NCBI RefSeq assembly: GCF_007197995.1 | Contig: NZ_VKKH01000002.1 | Span: 434,001 to 498,000, forward strand | Length of the DNA: 64,000 bases | Reading direction: 5' to 3' | DNA from: Aliiglaciecola sp. M165 | GTDB taxonomy: Bacteria > Pseudomonadota > Gammaproteobacteria > Enterobacterales > Alteromonadaceae | Shown: positions 43,271 to 51,414 of the stretch, one piece after another | Layout of the letters: every line of letters begins with the position of its first letter | Numbering within the stretch: the stretch's first letter is position 1 | Notes under the pieces: model-generated | What the model saw: only the letters and a program-made list of their open reading frames with translations | What the model was told of the DNA's origin: nothing | Databases searched by the model: none | Position numbers and translations under genes: made by a program

Positions 43271-45072
43271 AGTTTAAAAATTTTGTACTGTTTCTGTTTG
43301 TTGTTTGTATTGCATTTCCATGGGCGTGTTTTGCGCAAAGCGATGATGCATTTAAAGATTTATTTGCCAGCGACAACGAGTTTCTTCCTGTTGAACAAGC
43401 GTTTCAATTCGATTTTGACCAAAAAGGTGATCAACTAGTCATCAGCTTCACCATTGCTGATGATTATTACCTGTATAAAAACCAATTTAGAACCGTGACA
43501 AAAAATGCTGAGATTGGCGAACCGGTCTACCCTGAGGCAAAGATCAAAGAAGATGAATTCTTCGATGAACCACAACCGGTGTTTTATCACCAATTAGACA
43601 TTAACTACCCGATTGAGTGGTCCAAACAAGACGGGGTGGTCAAGCTACAATTTCAAGGTTGTGCCGAGGCTGGCCTATGTTATCCGCCAACAACTCATGT
43701 TGTGTACCTTGATGAAGTATTGGGTCAGAGCGATTCAACTCTAACTGACAACGCTGCTCAGACGGGCGATGCTGGAGCCGTTGTCTCGGAACAATTTGAA
43801 CTCGCTAGTTTGCTGTCTGGCGACGATGCGCTCGGTTGGAAATTGGCGGCTTTTTTACTGTTGGGTGTAGGCCTTGCATTTACGCCATGCGTTTTCCCAA
43901 TGTATCCAATTTTATCCAGCATTGTCATTGGACAAGGCAAAACGATTAGTACATCTCGTGCTTTCAGTCTGTCATTCATCTATGTGCAAGGCATGGCAAT
44001 TACCTACTCGCTATTGGGGTTGGTCATCGCTTCCGCGGGTGCTAAGTTCACCGCATATCTGCAAGACCCAATTATCTTAAGTGTCTTTGTGGTGATTTTT
44101 GTCCTGCTAGCTTTTGTAATGTTTGGTGCTTACGAATTGCAATTGCCAGCTAAATGGCAAGAGAAACTTAACGGCTTGAGTAATCAACAAAAAAGTGGAA
44201 GTTATGTTGGTGTATTCATGATGGGTGTGATTTCAGGCTTGGTCGCATCGCCATGCACCACTGCACCACTGACTGGCATCTTGTTATATATCGCGGAACA
44301 AGGCGACTTGGTACTGGGATTTTTTGCACTTTATGCGTTAAGTTTGGGCATGGGGATCCCTCTTATCGCATTTGGCGTGACCGGCGGTAAATTGCTGCCA
44401 AAAGCCGGAAACTGGATGAATGTTGTGAAAGTCACCTTTGGCTTTATGATGCTTATCGTTGCTTTATTCTTCTTTGAGCGCATGGTGGTTAGTGCCTGGA
44501 CAGAATTCCTATGGGCAGCTATTGGGTTAGTCATGTTCACTTACTTCTATGTGATGAACCAGAACACCACTGTTTCATTGTGGAAAGGCGTTCGCTCAGC
44601 GATCATCTTCTTTGGTTTGTTTGGCTCAATGTTATACGGCTATCATCAGTACAATATCAACTATGGTGTGCAATACAGCGCTGCAAATTCTCAACATCAA
44701 ATTGGACACCCTGAGTTTATGGTGGTCAAGGACTTAGAAGACTTTGAGGCCAAATTAGCTGCGGCGAACGCTGATGGCAAAACGGTAATGGTCGATTTAT
44801 ACGCCGACTGGTGTGTGGCCTGCAAGGAGTTTGAAAAGTACACATTTCCAGATGCCGCTGTAGTTGATGCATTATCTGAAACCGTGTGGATGCAAATCGA
44901 TTTAACCGACAACACACCGGTCAATTTAGCGTTCCAAGATGCATTCGGAGTGCTTGGCTTACCTACCATTATGTTTTTTGACAAACAAGGTCAGGAACTA
45001 TCCAATGCAAGGGTGACTGGTTTTATGAAAGCAGAGCCATTTGCTCAACATGTAAATCGCATTTTCAACTAG
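43267..45072 (+). CDS. dsbD: Thiol:disulfide interchange protein DsbD
   Basis: A 601-residue membrane reductase with a signal peptide (to about CFA, residue ~18). The periplasmic N-terminal domain has QGCAEAGLCYPP with the reactive cysteine pair. The membrane domain has FTPCVFPMYPIL and ASPCTTAPLTG, whose cysteines carry electrons across eight helices. The C-terminal thioredoxin domain has WCVACKEFE. It passes reducing power from thioredoxin to periplasmic DsbC/DsbG and CcmG. It is translationally coupled to cutA. A hairpin covers the stop codon. Confidence 0.97.
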   Translation: MKFKNFVLFLFVVCIAFPWACFAQSDDAFKDLFASDNEFLPVEQAFQFDFDQKGDQLVISFTIADDYYLYKNQFRTVTKNAEIGEPVYPEAKIKEDEFFDEPQPVFYHQLDINYPIEWSKQDGVVKLQFQGCAEAGLCYPPTTHVVYLDEVLGQSDSTLTDNAAQTGDAGAVVSEQFELASLLSGDDALGWKLAAFLLLGVGLAFTPCVFPMYPILSSIVIGQGKTISTSRAFSLSFIYVQGMAITYSLLGLVIASAGAKFTAYLQDPIILSVFVVIFVLLAFVMFGAYELQLPAKWQEKLNGLSNQQKSGSYVGVFMMGVISGLVASPCTTAPLTGILLYIAEQGDLVLGFFALYALSLGMGIPLIAFGVTGGKLLPKAGNWMNVVKVTFGFMMLIVALFFFERMVVSAWTEFLWAAIGLVMFTYFYVMNQNTTVSLWKGVRSAIIFFGLFGSMLYGYHQYNINYGVQYSAANSQHQIGHPEFMVVKDLEDFEAKLAAANADGKTVMVDLYADWCVACKEFEKYTFPDAAVVDALSETVWMQIDLTDNTPVNLAFQDAFGVLGLPTIMFFDKQGQELSNARVTGFMKAEPFAQHVNRIFN

Positions 45073-45107
45073 AGCGTGTTTCATACAGCAAAGGTAAACA
45101 CGCTCTA
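45070..45107. terminator. Hairpin overlapping the dsbD stop codon
   Basis: TAGAGCGTGTTT (45070-45081) begins with the dsbD stop codon and pairs perfectly with AAACACGCTCTA (45096-45107) across 14 nt. The following TAATACC is not a strong U-tract. It probably isolates dsbD from the chemotaxis operon. Confidence 0.6.
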
Positions 45108-45293
45108 ATACCAATTAGTTTAAAATCAAAGAATTACAGTCGAATTTCGTTATTTGTTTAACGATTTTGGCTGTTTTTTGCACACTACTAGACTTAAGCG
45201 CGTTTTTTCATCTTTTTAGCCTTAAGTTGACTTGCCGCTTTGCGATTAAACAGCTAGCTTTATGTTTCGGACTTTTAAAGTTGGAACCGAAAC

Positions 45294-46433
45294 TTGAATA
45301 AGCAATGGCAAATATTTTTAGCTGTGTCAGTCGTCACTGTTGTTTTGGCGTTTTTGACTCCTGGCTTTGTGGCTGTTATCCCCCCCTTACTCTTCGCTGC
45401 TTGGATAATAAAAACGTCAGCTGAGGCATCTGTCTTTTCGCCAAGTGCAAATTTGGTAAAAAATGAAACCGCCGAACAACCTAAACAAAATCATATACCC
45501 GAGTTAATTAATGAGCTTGGTCCTACGGTAGAGGAATGTGAAAAAAGCATTGCTGATATTTTATCAACTCAAAGTGATGCGGTAACAATATTAAATCAGT
45601 CGTTTGGAGAGTTACAAACGATGATCCACACCCAAGGTGAAAACATTAACAACTTGATTCGCATGGACCAAGGAAGTGGTGAGCTGTATAGCGATCGCAT
45701 GCGCGAGTTTGCCGACAGCACGGAAAATACCCTCGACCGTTTTATCCAATCCACGGTTGAAATGTCTTCCGCCTCTATGGAGCTGCTTGAGCGAGTAAAT
45801 AAGATTCACGAAGCGGTACCTAAGGTGTTAAAAGCATTGCAAGATATCGATGGCATAGCGTCGCAAACAAACTTATTAGCACTCAACGCAGCAATTGAAG
45901 CGGCTAGAGCGGGTGAGCACGGCAGAGGATTTGCGGTGGTTGCCGACGAAGTGCGGTCTCTGTCCAATCGTTCGGCACAATTTAGTGAGGGAATCCAAAA
46001 GCAGTTGACCGACATTAGTGAGCAGATTGAAACCCTCACCTCTGAAGTTGGTTCCTTAGCCTCTTACGATGTAAGTTACGTCATCGATGCGAAAAAAGAG
46101 ATTCACCGGGCATTGGAAAGTATTATCGACAAAGCCGAATCCGATGCAGATGTCACCCAAAGCCTCGAACACCTATCACAACGTCTTGAAATATCCTTGG
46201 GCGAAGCCATCAGAGCGTTACAATTTGACGATATCAACGGACAAAATTTACGCTTCACCCAAGAGACGCTGACCTTTATTCGTGAGCATCTTTATATGGT
46301 CACAGAACAAGATATTAATCTCATTATTGATGATTTTCATGCCTATCTAGAGACTATCAAAGCACGACGCTACAACGAACACAATCCAGTATCTTCTTCC
46401 AATATGGATGCAGGTGATCTAGAACTTTTTTAA
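45294..46433 (+). CDS. Methyl-accepting chemotaxis protein lacking HAMP and periplasmic domain
   Basis: A 379-residue receptor-like protein. Two closely spaced hydrophobic segments (about residues 6-21 and 25-40) form a membrane hairpin, so there is no periplasmic sensor. A cytoplasmic signalling domain follows: [41 protein letters not shown] is the MCP hairpin tip that contacts CheA/CheW. The C-terminal part ([20 protein letters not shown]) is unlike normal MCP methylation helices, and there is no C-terminal docking pentapeptide (ends DLELF). The start is TTG at 45294. It is the first gene of the ten-gene operon. No clear SD precedes the TTG. Confidence 0.85.
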   Translation: MNKQWQIFLAVSVVTVVLAFLTPGFVAVIPPLLFAAWIIKTSAEASVFSPSANLVKNETAEQPKQNHIPELINELGPTVEECEKSIADILSTQSDAVTILNQSFGELQTMIHTQGENINNLIRMDQGSGELYSDRMREFADSTENTLDRFIQSTVEMSSASMELLERVNKIHEAVPKVLKALQDIDGIASQTNLLALNAAIEAARAGEHGRGFAVVADEVRSLSNRSAQFSEGIQKQLTDISEQIETLTSEVGSLASYDVSYVIDAKKEIHRALESIIDKAESDADVTQSLEHLSQRLEISLGEAIRALQFDDINGQNLRFTQETLTFIREHLYMVTEQDINLIIDDFHAYLETIKARRYNEHNPVSSSNMDAGDLELF

Positions 46434-46451
46434 ATGCTAAAGGTGATATCA

Positions 46452-46736
46452 ATGGCAGAGGTCCAGATAATTAATATTCCACAACGGTTTGATTTTAGTC
46501 ATCACAAACCTTTCACTGAACAGTACCAAAAGTTTTTAGACGAGGCTGAATGCAAAAAGGTTGTTATGGACTTTTCCCGCACTGAATACCTTGATAGCTC
46601 GGCTCTGGGCATGATGGTGTTGCTGAACAAAAAGGCTAAGGGGGTTGGTAAGCAGGTCACGGTTCGTGGGGCTAAAGATAATACCAAAGAGATTTTAGTT
46701 ATCGCCAATTTTGACAAATTGTTTCCGTTCGAATGA
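46452..46736 (+). CDS. STAS-domain anti-sigma-factor antagonist (CrsA/SpoIIAA-like)
   Basis: A 94-residue single STAS domain. FSRTEYLDSSALGMMVLLNKKA holds the phosphorylatable Ser pair (Ser49/Ser50). Such proteins bind an anti-sigma factor or sigma factor when unphosphorylated. The partner is the receiver-PP2C-HATPase protein encoded 5 bp downstream. I chose the ATG at 46452 with AAGGTGAT upstream; a start at 46434 directly abuts the preceding stop. As I recall, the Shewanella CrsA gene is arranged the same way in a chemotaxis cluster. Confidence 0.88.
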   Translation: MAEVQIINIPQRFDFSHHKPFTEQYQKFLDEAECKKVVMDFSRTEYLDSSALGMMVLLNKKAKGVGKQVTVRGAKDNTKEILVIANFDKLFPFE

Positions 46737-46741
46737 GTTAA

Positions 46742-48430
46742 ATGGACAGTAATCCACTTCACAAACGACGGATTTTAGTCATTGATGATGACAGTCTGTT
46801 TGTTGAAATCGTTGAACACTTTTTGAATGAAAAAGAGGTGCAGACTGAAGCGGCTTACGATTTGGCTCAGGCTAAAGCGCTGCTCTGTGAAACACATTTT
46901 GATTTGATTTTATTGGACGGATTTTTACCTGATGGTAGGGGTATCGACCTGATTCCACATTTAAAGGCCAGTAAGATCGATTCGCCGGTATTGATGGTAA
47001 CCGCTGATGATGATCAAGCATCCATGCAAAAATATTTTATTGCTGGTGTTAGCAACTATGTAATTAAGCCCGTCAATATGGAATTGTTGTGGTTGAAAAT
47101 GAACCGCAGCTACAAAGAGTACTTATTAGAACAGCAAATGGTGTTACAAAACGAAATGCTGGAGCGCTATTTGGATGAAAAAAATCAAGAAGAAGAACTC
47201 GCTCGACACGTTTATCGACACCTTGCTCAGTCGACCACAAAAGTAGCAAAAGGTATTCGCTGCCATATGCAGGCATCCCAAGTATTCAACGGTGACTTTT
47301 TTATTGCAGGTAAGTCACCTAATGGCAATGATTTGATGATGTTAGTCGATGCCACAGGTCACGGCTTGGCTGCCGCAATCAGTGTATTACCCATGGTTTC
47401 TGCGGTCCGCGCTATGGTGCAAAAAGGCTTAGGACTGGCGCATATCGTTCACGAAATAAATCAGAAATTGCATTTGGAAATCCCTGATGATCGTTTTGTG
47501 GCAGGAATTGGGATCGAAGTAGATCATAATCGTTCTGAGGTTTATGTCTTTAACGCAGGTATGCCAGATATTTATGTTGTTGATGATAGCTGCAACGTTT
47601 TAAACCGAATTCGTTCTGAATCACTTCCCCTTGGCATTTTAGGTGAAGAGGACTTCTCACCGGCAATCAAATCTTTACCTCTTCACAAAGGGCAACATTT
47701 AATTGCATACAGCGATGGGCTGACAGAGCAAACGTCGATGCTTTATGAGTCGTTTGGCCACAGCGAATTTAATGCCACTCTTGAGCGTTGTCACAATGCC
47801 CAAACGATCTTGGATGATATCGTGAAAGCGTTTAACGACCACAGTGCGAGTACATCTGTTGAAGATGATGTATCCCTTTGCACCGTTGATCTATGGCGAT
47901 TGCATGAAGAACGGGAAATAGACATTCAGCACGAAACGGCTTGTGAAAACGGCGAACTGGACATGAACATTAAGATGAGCGGATCTATGCTAAAGGAGGC
48001 AAATACCGTCTCATTTTTAGACGAATTGATGCGAAACATCAGTGTACCCACGCCATTGCGTCAAAAAGCCTTTACGGTTTTTTCTGAGCTGGTCAATAAT
48101 GGGCTAGACCATGGTGTAATGAATCTGCAGTCTGAGTTAAAAAACGACTTCGAGGGTTTCGCCCAGTACCTTGAAGAAAGGGAAGCAAGACTGCAAAATT
48201 TAGAACCGACTGATGAAATCCGCGTTTCGTTGCAGTACAAACAAATCACTCAGTCGTTGCATTTTGACATAATCGATAGTGGCGCAGGGTATGTTCCTGA
48301 TCCACAAAATTTTGCCAACAAAGACAATTTATCGGGCAGGGGCGTGAGCCTTGTGCAAAAGTTGTCAGACAAGGTCACCGTGTATGAGCCTGGCAATCGA
48401 ACTTCAGTCGTACTTAAAAGAGACATATAA
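46742..48430 (+). CDS. Receiver-PP2C phosphatase-HATPase kinase regulator (CrsR-like)
   Basis: A 562-residue cytoplasmic protein with three parts. A receiver (residues 9-125, phospho-acceptor Asp59 in LILLDGFLP, Lys in IKPVN). A SpoIIE/RsbU-type PP2C domain (about 165-385) with NGDFF, VDATGHGLAAA and DGLTEQ metal-site motifs. A HATPase/anti-sigma-kinase-like domain (about 415-560) with N-box ELVNNGLDHG, DSGAGY and GRGVSLVQ. It can both phosphorylate and dephosphorylate the STAS partner, under control of a phosphorelay. The chemotaxis kinase CheA in the same operon may phosphorylate the receiver. Architecture matches CrsR of Shewanella as I recall it. Confidence 0.92.
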   Translation: MDSNPLHKRRILVIDDDSLFVEIVEHFLNEKEVQTEAAYDLAQAKALLCETHFDLILLDGFLPDGRGIDLIPHLKASKIDSPVLMVTADDDQASMQKYFIAGVSNYVIKPVNMELLWLKMNRSYKEYLLEQQMVLQNEMLERYLDEKNQEEELARHVYRHLAQSTTKVAKGIRCHMQASQVFNGDFFIAGKSPNGNDLMMLVDATGHGLAAAISVLPMVSAVRAMVQKGLGLAHIVHEINQKLHLEIPDDRFVAGIGIEVDHNRSEVYVFNAGMPDIYVVDDSCNVLNRIRSESLPLGILGEEDFSPAIKSLPLHKGQHLIAYSDGLTEQTSMLYESFGHSEFNATLERCHNAQTILDDIVKAFNDHSASTSVEDDVSLCTVDLWRLHEEREIDIQHETACENGELDMNIKMSGSMLKEANTVSFLDELMRNISVPTPLRQKAFTVFSELVNNGLDHGVMNLQSELKNDFEGFAQYLEEREARLQNLEPTDEIRVSLQYKQITQSLHFDIIDSGAGYVPDPQNFANKDNLSGRGVSLVQKLSDKVTVYEPGNRTSVVLKRDI

Positions 48431-48433
48431 CTT

Positions 48434-48799
48434 ATGAGTAAACACATATTAATTGTTGATGATTCTCCTTCAATTCGCCAAATGGTCGAAATGACGCTCA
48501 AATCAGCGTCGTATCAAGTTACCTCAGCGAATGACGGCCAAGCAGCATTAGAACTTTGTCAACGTAGTCAATATGATTTTGTATTAACTGACCAAAATAT
48601 GCCGAGAATGGATGGGCTCACGCTTATCAAATCTCTCAGAGGCATGTCTAGCTATCGGTCGACACCCATTATTGTGCTCACGACTGAAGCCAGTGACAGC
48701 ATGAAAGCGCAGGGTCGGGCCGCTGGGGCGACCGGCTGGATGGTCAAACCCTTTGATCCGCAAAAGCTTTTGGCTGTGGCCGCAAAGGTCTTGAGCTAA
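48434..48799 (+). CDS. cheY: CheY-type response regulator
   Basis: A 121-residue single-receiver protein. Acidic pocket DD at 9-10, phospho-acceptor Asp53 in VLTDQNMP, Thr in VLTTEAS and Lys in MVKPFDP. It lies directly upstream of cheA, so it is presumably phosphorylated by it. Whether it acts on flagellar motors or on another output cannot be told from sequence. Confidence 0.95.
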   Translation: MSKHILIVDDSPSIRQMVEMTLKSASYQVTSANDGQAALELCQRSQYDFVLTDQNMPRMDGLTLIKSLRGMSSYRSTPIIVLTTEASDSMKAQGRAAGATGWMVKPFDPQKLLAVAAKVLS

Positions 48800-48830
48800 T
48801 TGTTGTTAAGCGCAGTGCTGGGGGGGTTAC

Positions 48831-50912
48831 ATGTCGGTTGATATGAGTCAGTTCCATGGCGTTTTCTTTGAGGAAAGCCAGGAGCACCTAGACGAGATGG
48901 AGCATCTTCTGATGGATCTCGATCTGGATGAACCCGACCCAGAAGACCTGAATAGTATATTTAGGGCAGCCCATTCTATTAAAGGTGGAAGCGGCATTTT
49001 TGGCTTTGACGCGCTGACAGGTTTAACTCATGTGATGGAAAACTTGCTCGACAAGGCGCGCAAAGGACAAACAACATTAACAACCCCCATCGTAGATACC
49101 CTGTTAAGTACTGTTGATCTACTTAAATCCATTCTTGATTGTTATAGAGACGAAGAAGACATTGATTGGGACAGTATTGAACAAGGGTCAAAAGCCCTTG
49201 AAAGTATTCTCCCCGACGATCAGGCCAGCGAACATAGCCATGAAAAAGAAGATGGTTTTGGCTTTTTTGATGGTCCACCGAACGTGCCGGAAGCTGAGGA
49301 CGAATCTTTTGGTTTTTTCGACGATGAGCCTCAGTCCACTGAGACGAAACCGGTAGCCGAAGAAGATGACGGCTTTGGCTTTTTCGACGACGAGCCTAAA
49401 TCGACAGAGGCCAAACAAAACATCGAAGATGACGACGGTTTCGGTTTCTTTGAACCCTTAGACAATGCACCTAGCAATGACCAAAGCGCTGCCAAGAACG
49501 CAGAAAAAGGTGCGCTGCACAGTGAAGAAGATGATGGGTTTGGCTTTTTTGAGCCTTTGGATGAATCTTCTCAAGCCACAACAGAGCACCCCCAACCACC
49601 TAGTTCTCAGCCCAACTTGACCGAGAAACCCGAAAGCGAAAAAACTGTAAGCACCGCAAAACCGAACCGTGCAGATAAGCCTAAAAAAGCAGCGGTCAAA
49701 AGTAAATCTGCGGCCAATAAAGATAGCGGCAGCATTCGTGTAGACACAGTTAAAATTGATTCATTGGTCAATTTAGTTGGGGAACTTGTGATTACCCAAT
49801 CGATGATCAAAATGGTAGGCAGTGAAATTCACGGAACCATAGCAGAAAAGCTTGAGGGGGCAGTGGGTGAACTATCCAGAAATATTCGGGAAATCCAAGA
49901 AGCAGTAATGTCGATGCGCATGTTACCGATGTCGTTCGCATTTAATCGTTTCCCTCGTGTTGTCAGGGATCTCGCCAGCAAATTAGACAAACAAGTTGAA
50001 CTAGTCATTGAAGGCGGCACCACTGAAATCGACAAAGGATTGATTGAAAAACTGGTTGATCCGCTAACCCATCTGGTGCGCAATAGTATTGATCATGGAA
50101 TTGAGGTGCCCGCGAAACGCATCGAAGCAGGCAAGCCGGCTCAAGGCACAGTGATATTGCGCGCTGAGCAACGTGGTGGCAGCATCATTATCAGTATTAT
50201 CGACGACGGAGCGGGTCTTGACCGTGATCGGATCTTGGGCAAAGCCATTGAAAATGGACTAGATGTGCATGACGGATTAACCGATTCTCAGGTGTGGAAC
50301 CTAATTTTTGCCGCAGGGTTTTCAACTGCCGAACAGGTCACCGACGTATCTGGCCGGGGAGTTGGCATGGATGTCGTACGTCGCAACATTGAGTCAATTG
50401 GTGGCCACGTAGAAATTAAATCCCAAACAGGTCAAGGCTCAACAATCAACATCCGATTGCCATTGACCTTAGCGATTCTGGATGGAATGTGCGTTGCCAC
50501 TGGCGAACAAATCTTTGTCATCCCGCTGACCAATATTATCGAATCTATTCAACCTGACGCGTCCCAGGTGAAACATCTGGCAAATGACAAACTACTCTGG
50601 GTAAGGGAAACCTACTGGCCAGTCATATCTTTATATGAATACATGGGCATAGAAGAAGCGGAAGTCGACCCCACCAAAGCCATCGTGGTGCTAATTGAAA
50701 CCAGCTCCAAACGATTTGGTTTATTGGTTGATCGTCTCGTAGGGCAGCAACAGGTTGTCATTAAAAGTCTAGAACAACATTACAAACGTGTATCAGGTGT
50801 TGCTGGCGCGACCATCATGGGAGATGGCAGTGTTGCCATGATCCTCGATGTTGAATCTCTGGCAACAAATGTTCAACAACCGCAGATAGAATCAGAGGTG
50901 GACCTTGCCTGA
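48831..50912 (+). CDS. cheA: Chemotaxis histidine kinase CheA with a repeat linker in place of P2
   Basis: A 693-residue kinase. P1/Hpt domain at 1-120 with phospho-acceptor His48 in AAHSIKGGSG. Residues ~140-310 are a low-complexity acidic linker with five copies of D(D/E)GFGFF(D/E), followed by a Lys/Pro-rich stretch; I see no P2 CheY-binding domain. P3 dimerisation at ~310-375 (RVDTVKIDSLVNLVGELVITQS), P4 HATPase with HLVRNSIDHGIE, DDGAGLD and GRGVGMDVV, and P5 CheW-like domain (IFVIPLTNIIESI). It autophosphorylates in response to the MCPs of the operon and passes phosphate to CheY, CheB and perhaps the receiver at 46742. A second ATG at 48843 is also possible. Confidence 0.96.
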   Translation: MSVDMSQFHGVFFEESQEHLDEMEHLLMDLDLDEPDPEDLNSIFRAAHSIKGGSGIFGFDALTGLTHVMENLLDKARKGQTTLTTPIVDTLLSTVDLLKSILDCYRDEEDIDWDSIEQGSKALESILPDDQASEHSHEKEDGFGFFDGPPNVPEAEDESFGFFDDEPQSTETKPVAEEDDGFGFFDDEPKSTEAKQNIEDDDGFGFFEPLDNAPSNDQSAAKNAEKGALHSEEDDGFGFFEPLDESSQATTEHPQPPSSQPNLTEKPESEKTVSTAKPNRADKPKKAAVKSKSAANKDSGSIRVDTVKIDSLVNLVGELVITQSMIKMVGSEIHGTIAEKLEGAVGELSRNIREIQEAVMSMRMLPMSFAFNRFPRVVRDLASKLDKQVELVIEGGTTEIDKGLIEKLVDPLTHLVRNSIDHGIEVPAKRIEAGKPAQGTVILRAEQRGGSIIISIIDDGAGLDRDRILGKAIENGLDVHDGLTDSQVWNLIFAAGFSTAEQVTDVSGRGVGMDVVRRNIESIGGHVEIKSQTGQGSTINIRLPLTLAILDGMCVATGEQIFVIPLTNIIESIQPDASQVKHLANDKLLWVRETYWPVISLYEYMGIEEAEVDPTKAIVVLIETSSKRFGLLVDRLVGQQQVVIKSLEQHYKRVSGVAGATIMGDGSVAMILDVESLATNVQQPQIESEVDLA
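49248..49564 (+). repeat. Five GFGFF repeats in the CheA linker
   Basis: Within cheA, EDGFGFFDG, DESFGFFDD, EDDGFGFFDD, DDDGFGFFEP and EDDGFGFFEP recur at irregular 20-40 residue spacing. The coding repeats use varied codons (ggttttggctttttt, ggctttggctttttc, ggtttcggtttcttt), so the protein motif, not the DNA, is conserved. They are likely short linear docking motifs. Confidence 0.85.
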
Positions 50913-51411
50913 CAGTAAAACTTCCAACGAACATGCTCAATCTGAAGATATGCGCGAGTTTCTGACCTTTGTGCTAGGTGATGAAGACTATGCCTTGGAC
51001 ATCATGATCGTTAAAGAAATTCGCGGCTATGAGGCCGTTACTAAAATAGCCAATGCGCCAGCTTATATTAAAGGTGTCATCAATCTTAGGGGTGACATCG
51101 TCCCTATTGTTGATTTACGTCTTAAATTTGACGTAGGTGAAGCAACTTACAATGAATTCACCATCGTGATTATGCTTAATATTGGCGAGCGTATCGTTGG
51201 TATTGTTGTCGACGAAGTCAGTGACGTGGTCAAAGTAGCAGACGAAGACATCAAACCGCCACCAGAATTTGGCGTTGCCTTTGACAGTAGCTATTTGTAT
51301 GGACTCGCCCCCATCGACGACCGCATGGTGATTTTAATCAATATCGCAAGCTTGATTTCCAGTGATGAACTGGGTCTGTTTGACACGAATAACACTTCTG
51401 AGTTGGAGTAA
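50905..51411 (+). CDS. cheW: CheW coupling protein
   Basis: A 168-residue CheW. EFLTFVLGDEDYALDIMIVKEIRGYEAVTKIANAPAYIKGVINLRGDIVPIVDLRLKF is the typical CheW beta-barrel. It bridges CheA and receptors. The TTG start at 50905 overlaps the cheA stop by 8 bp, with GAGGTGG upstream inside cheA, so it is translationally coupled. Confidence 0.94.
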   Translation: MPDSKTSNEHAQSEDMREFLTFVLGDEDYALDIMIVKEIRGYEAVTKIANAPAYIKGVINLRGDIVPIVDLRLKFDVGEATYNEFTIVIMLNIGERIVGIVVDEVSDVVKVADEDIKPPPEFGVAFDSSYLYGLAPIDDRMVILINIASLISSDELGLFDTNNTSELE

Positions 51412-51414
51412 AAC

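Noticed and set aside
45226-45255. Possible sigma28 promoter before the chemotaxis operon (TTAAGTTG ... GCGATTAA)
   Set aside because: The -10 part deviates from GCCGATAA and the spacing is approximate; not enough to assign.
49248-49564. Repeats in cheA considered as a CRISPR or DNA repeat array
   Set aside because: Spacing is irregular and the repeats are in-frame protein motifs with different codons.
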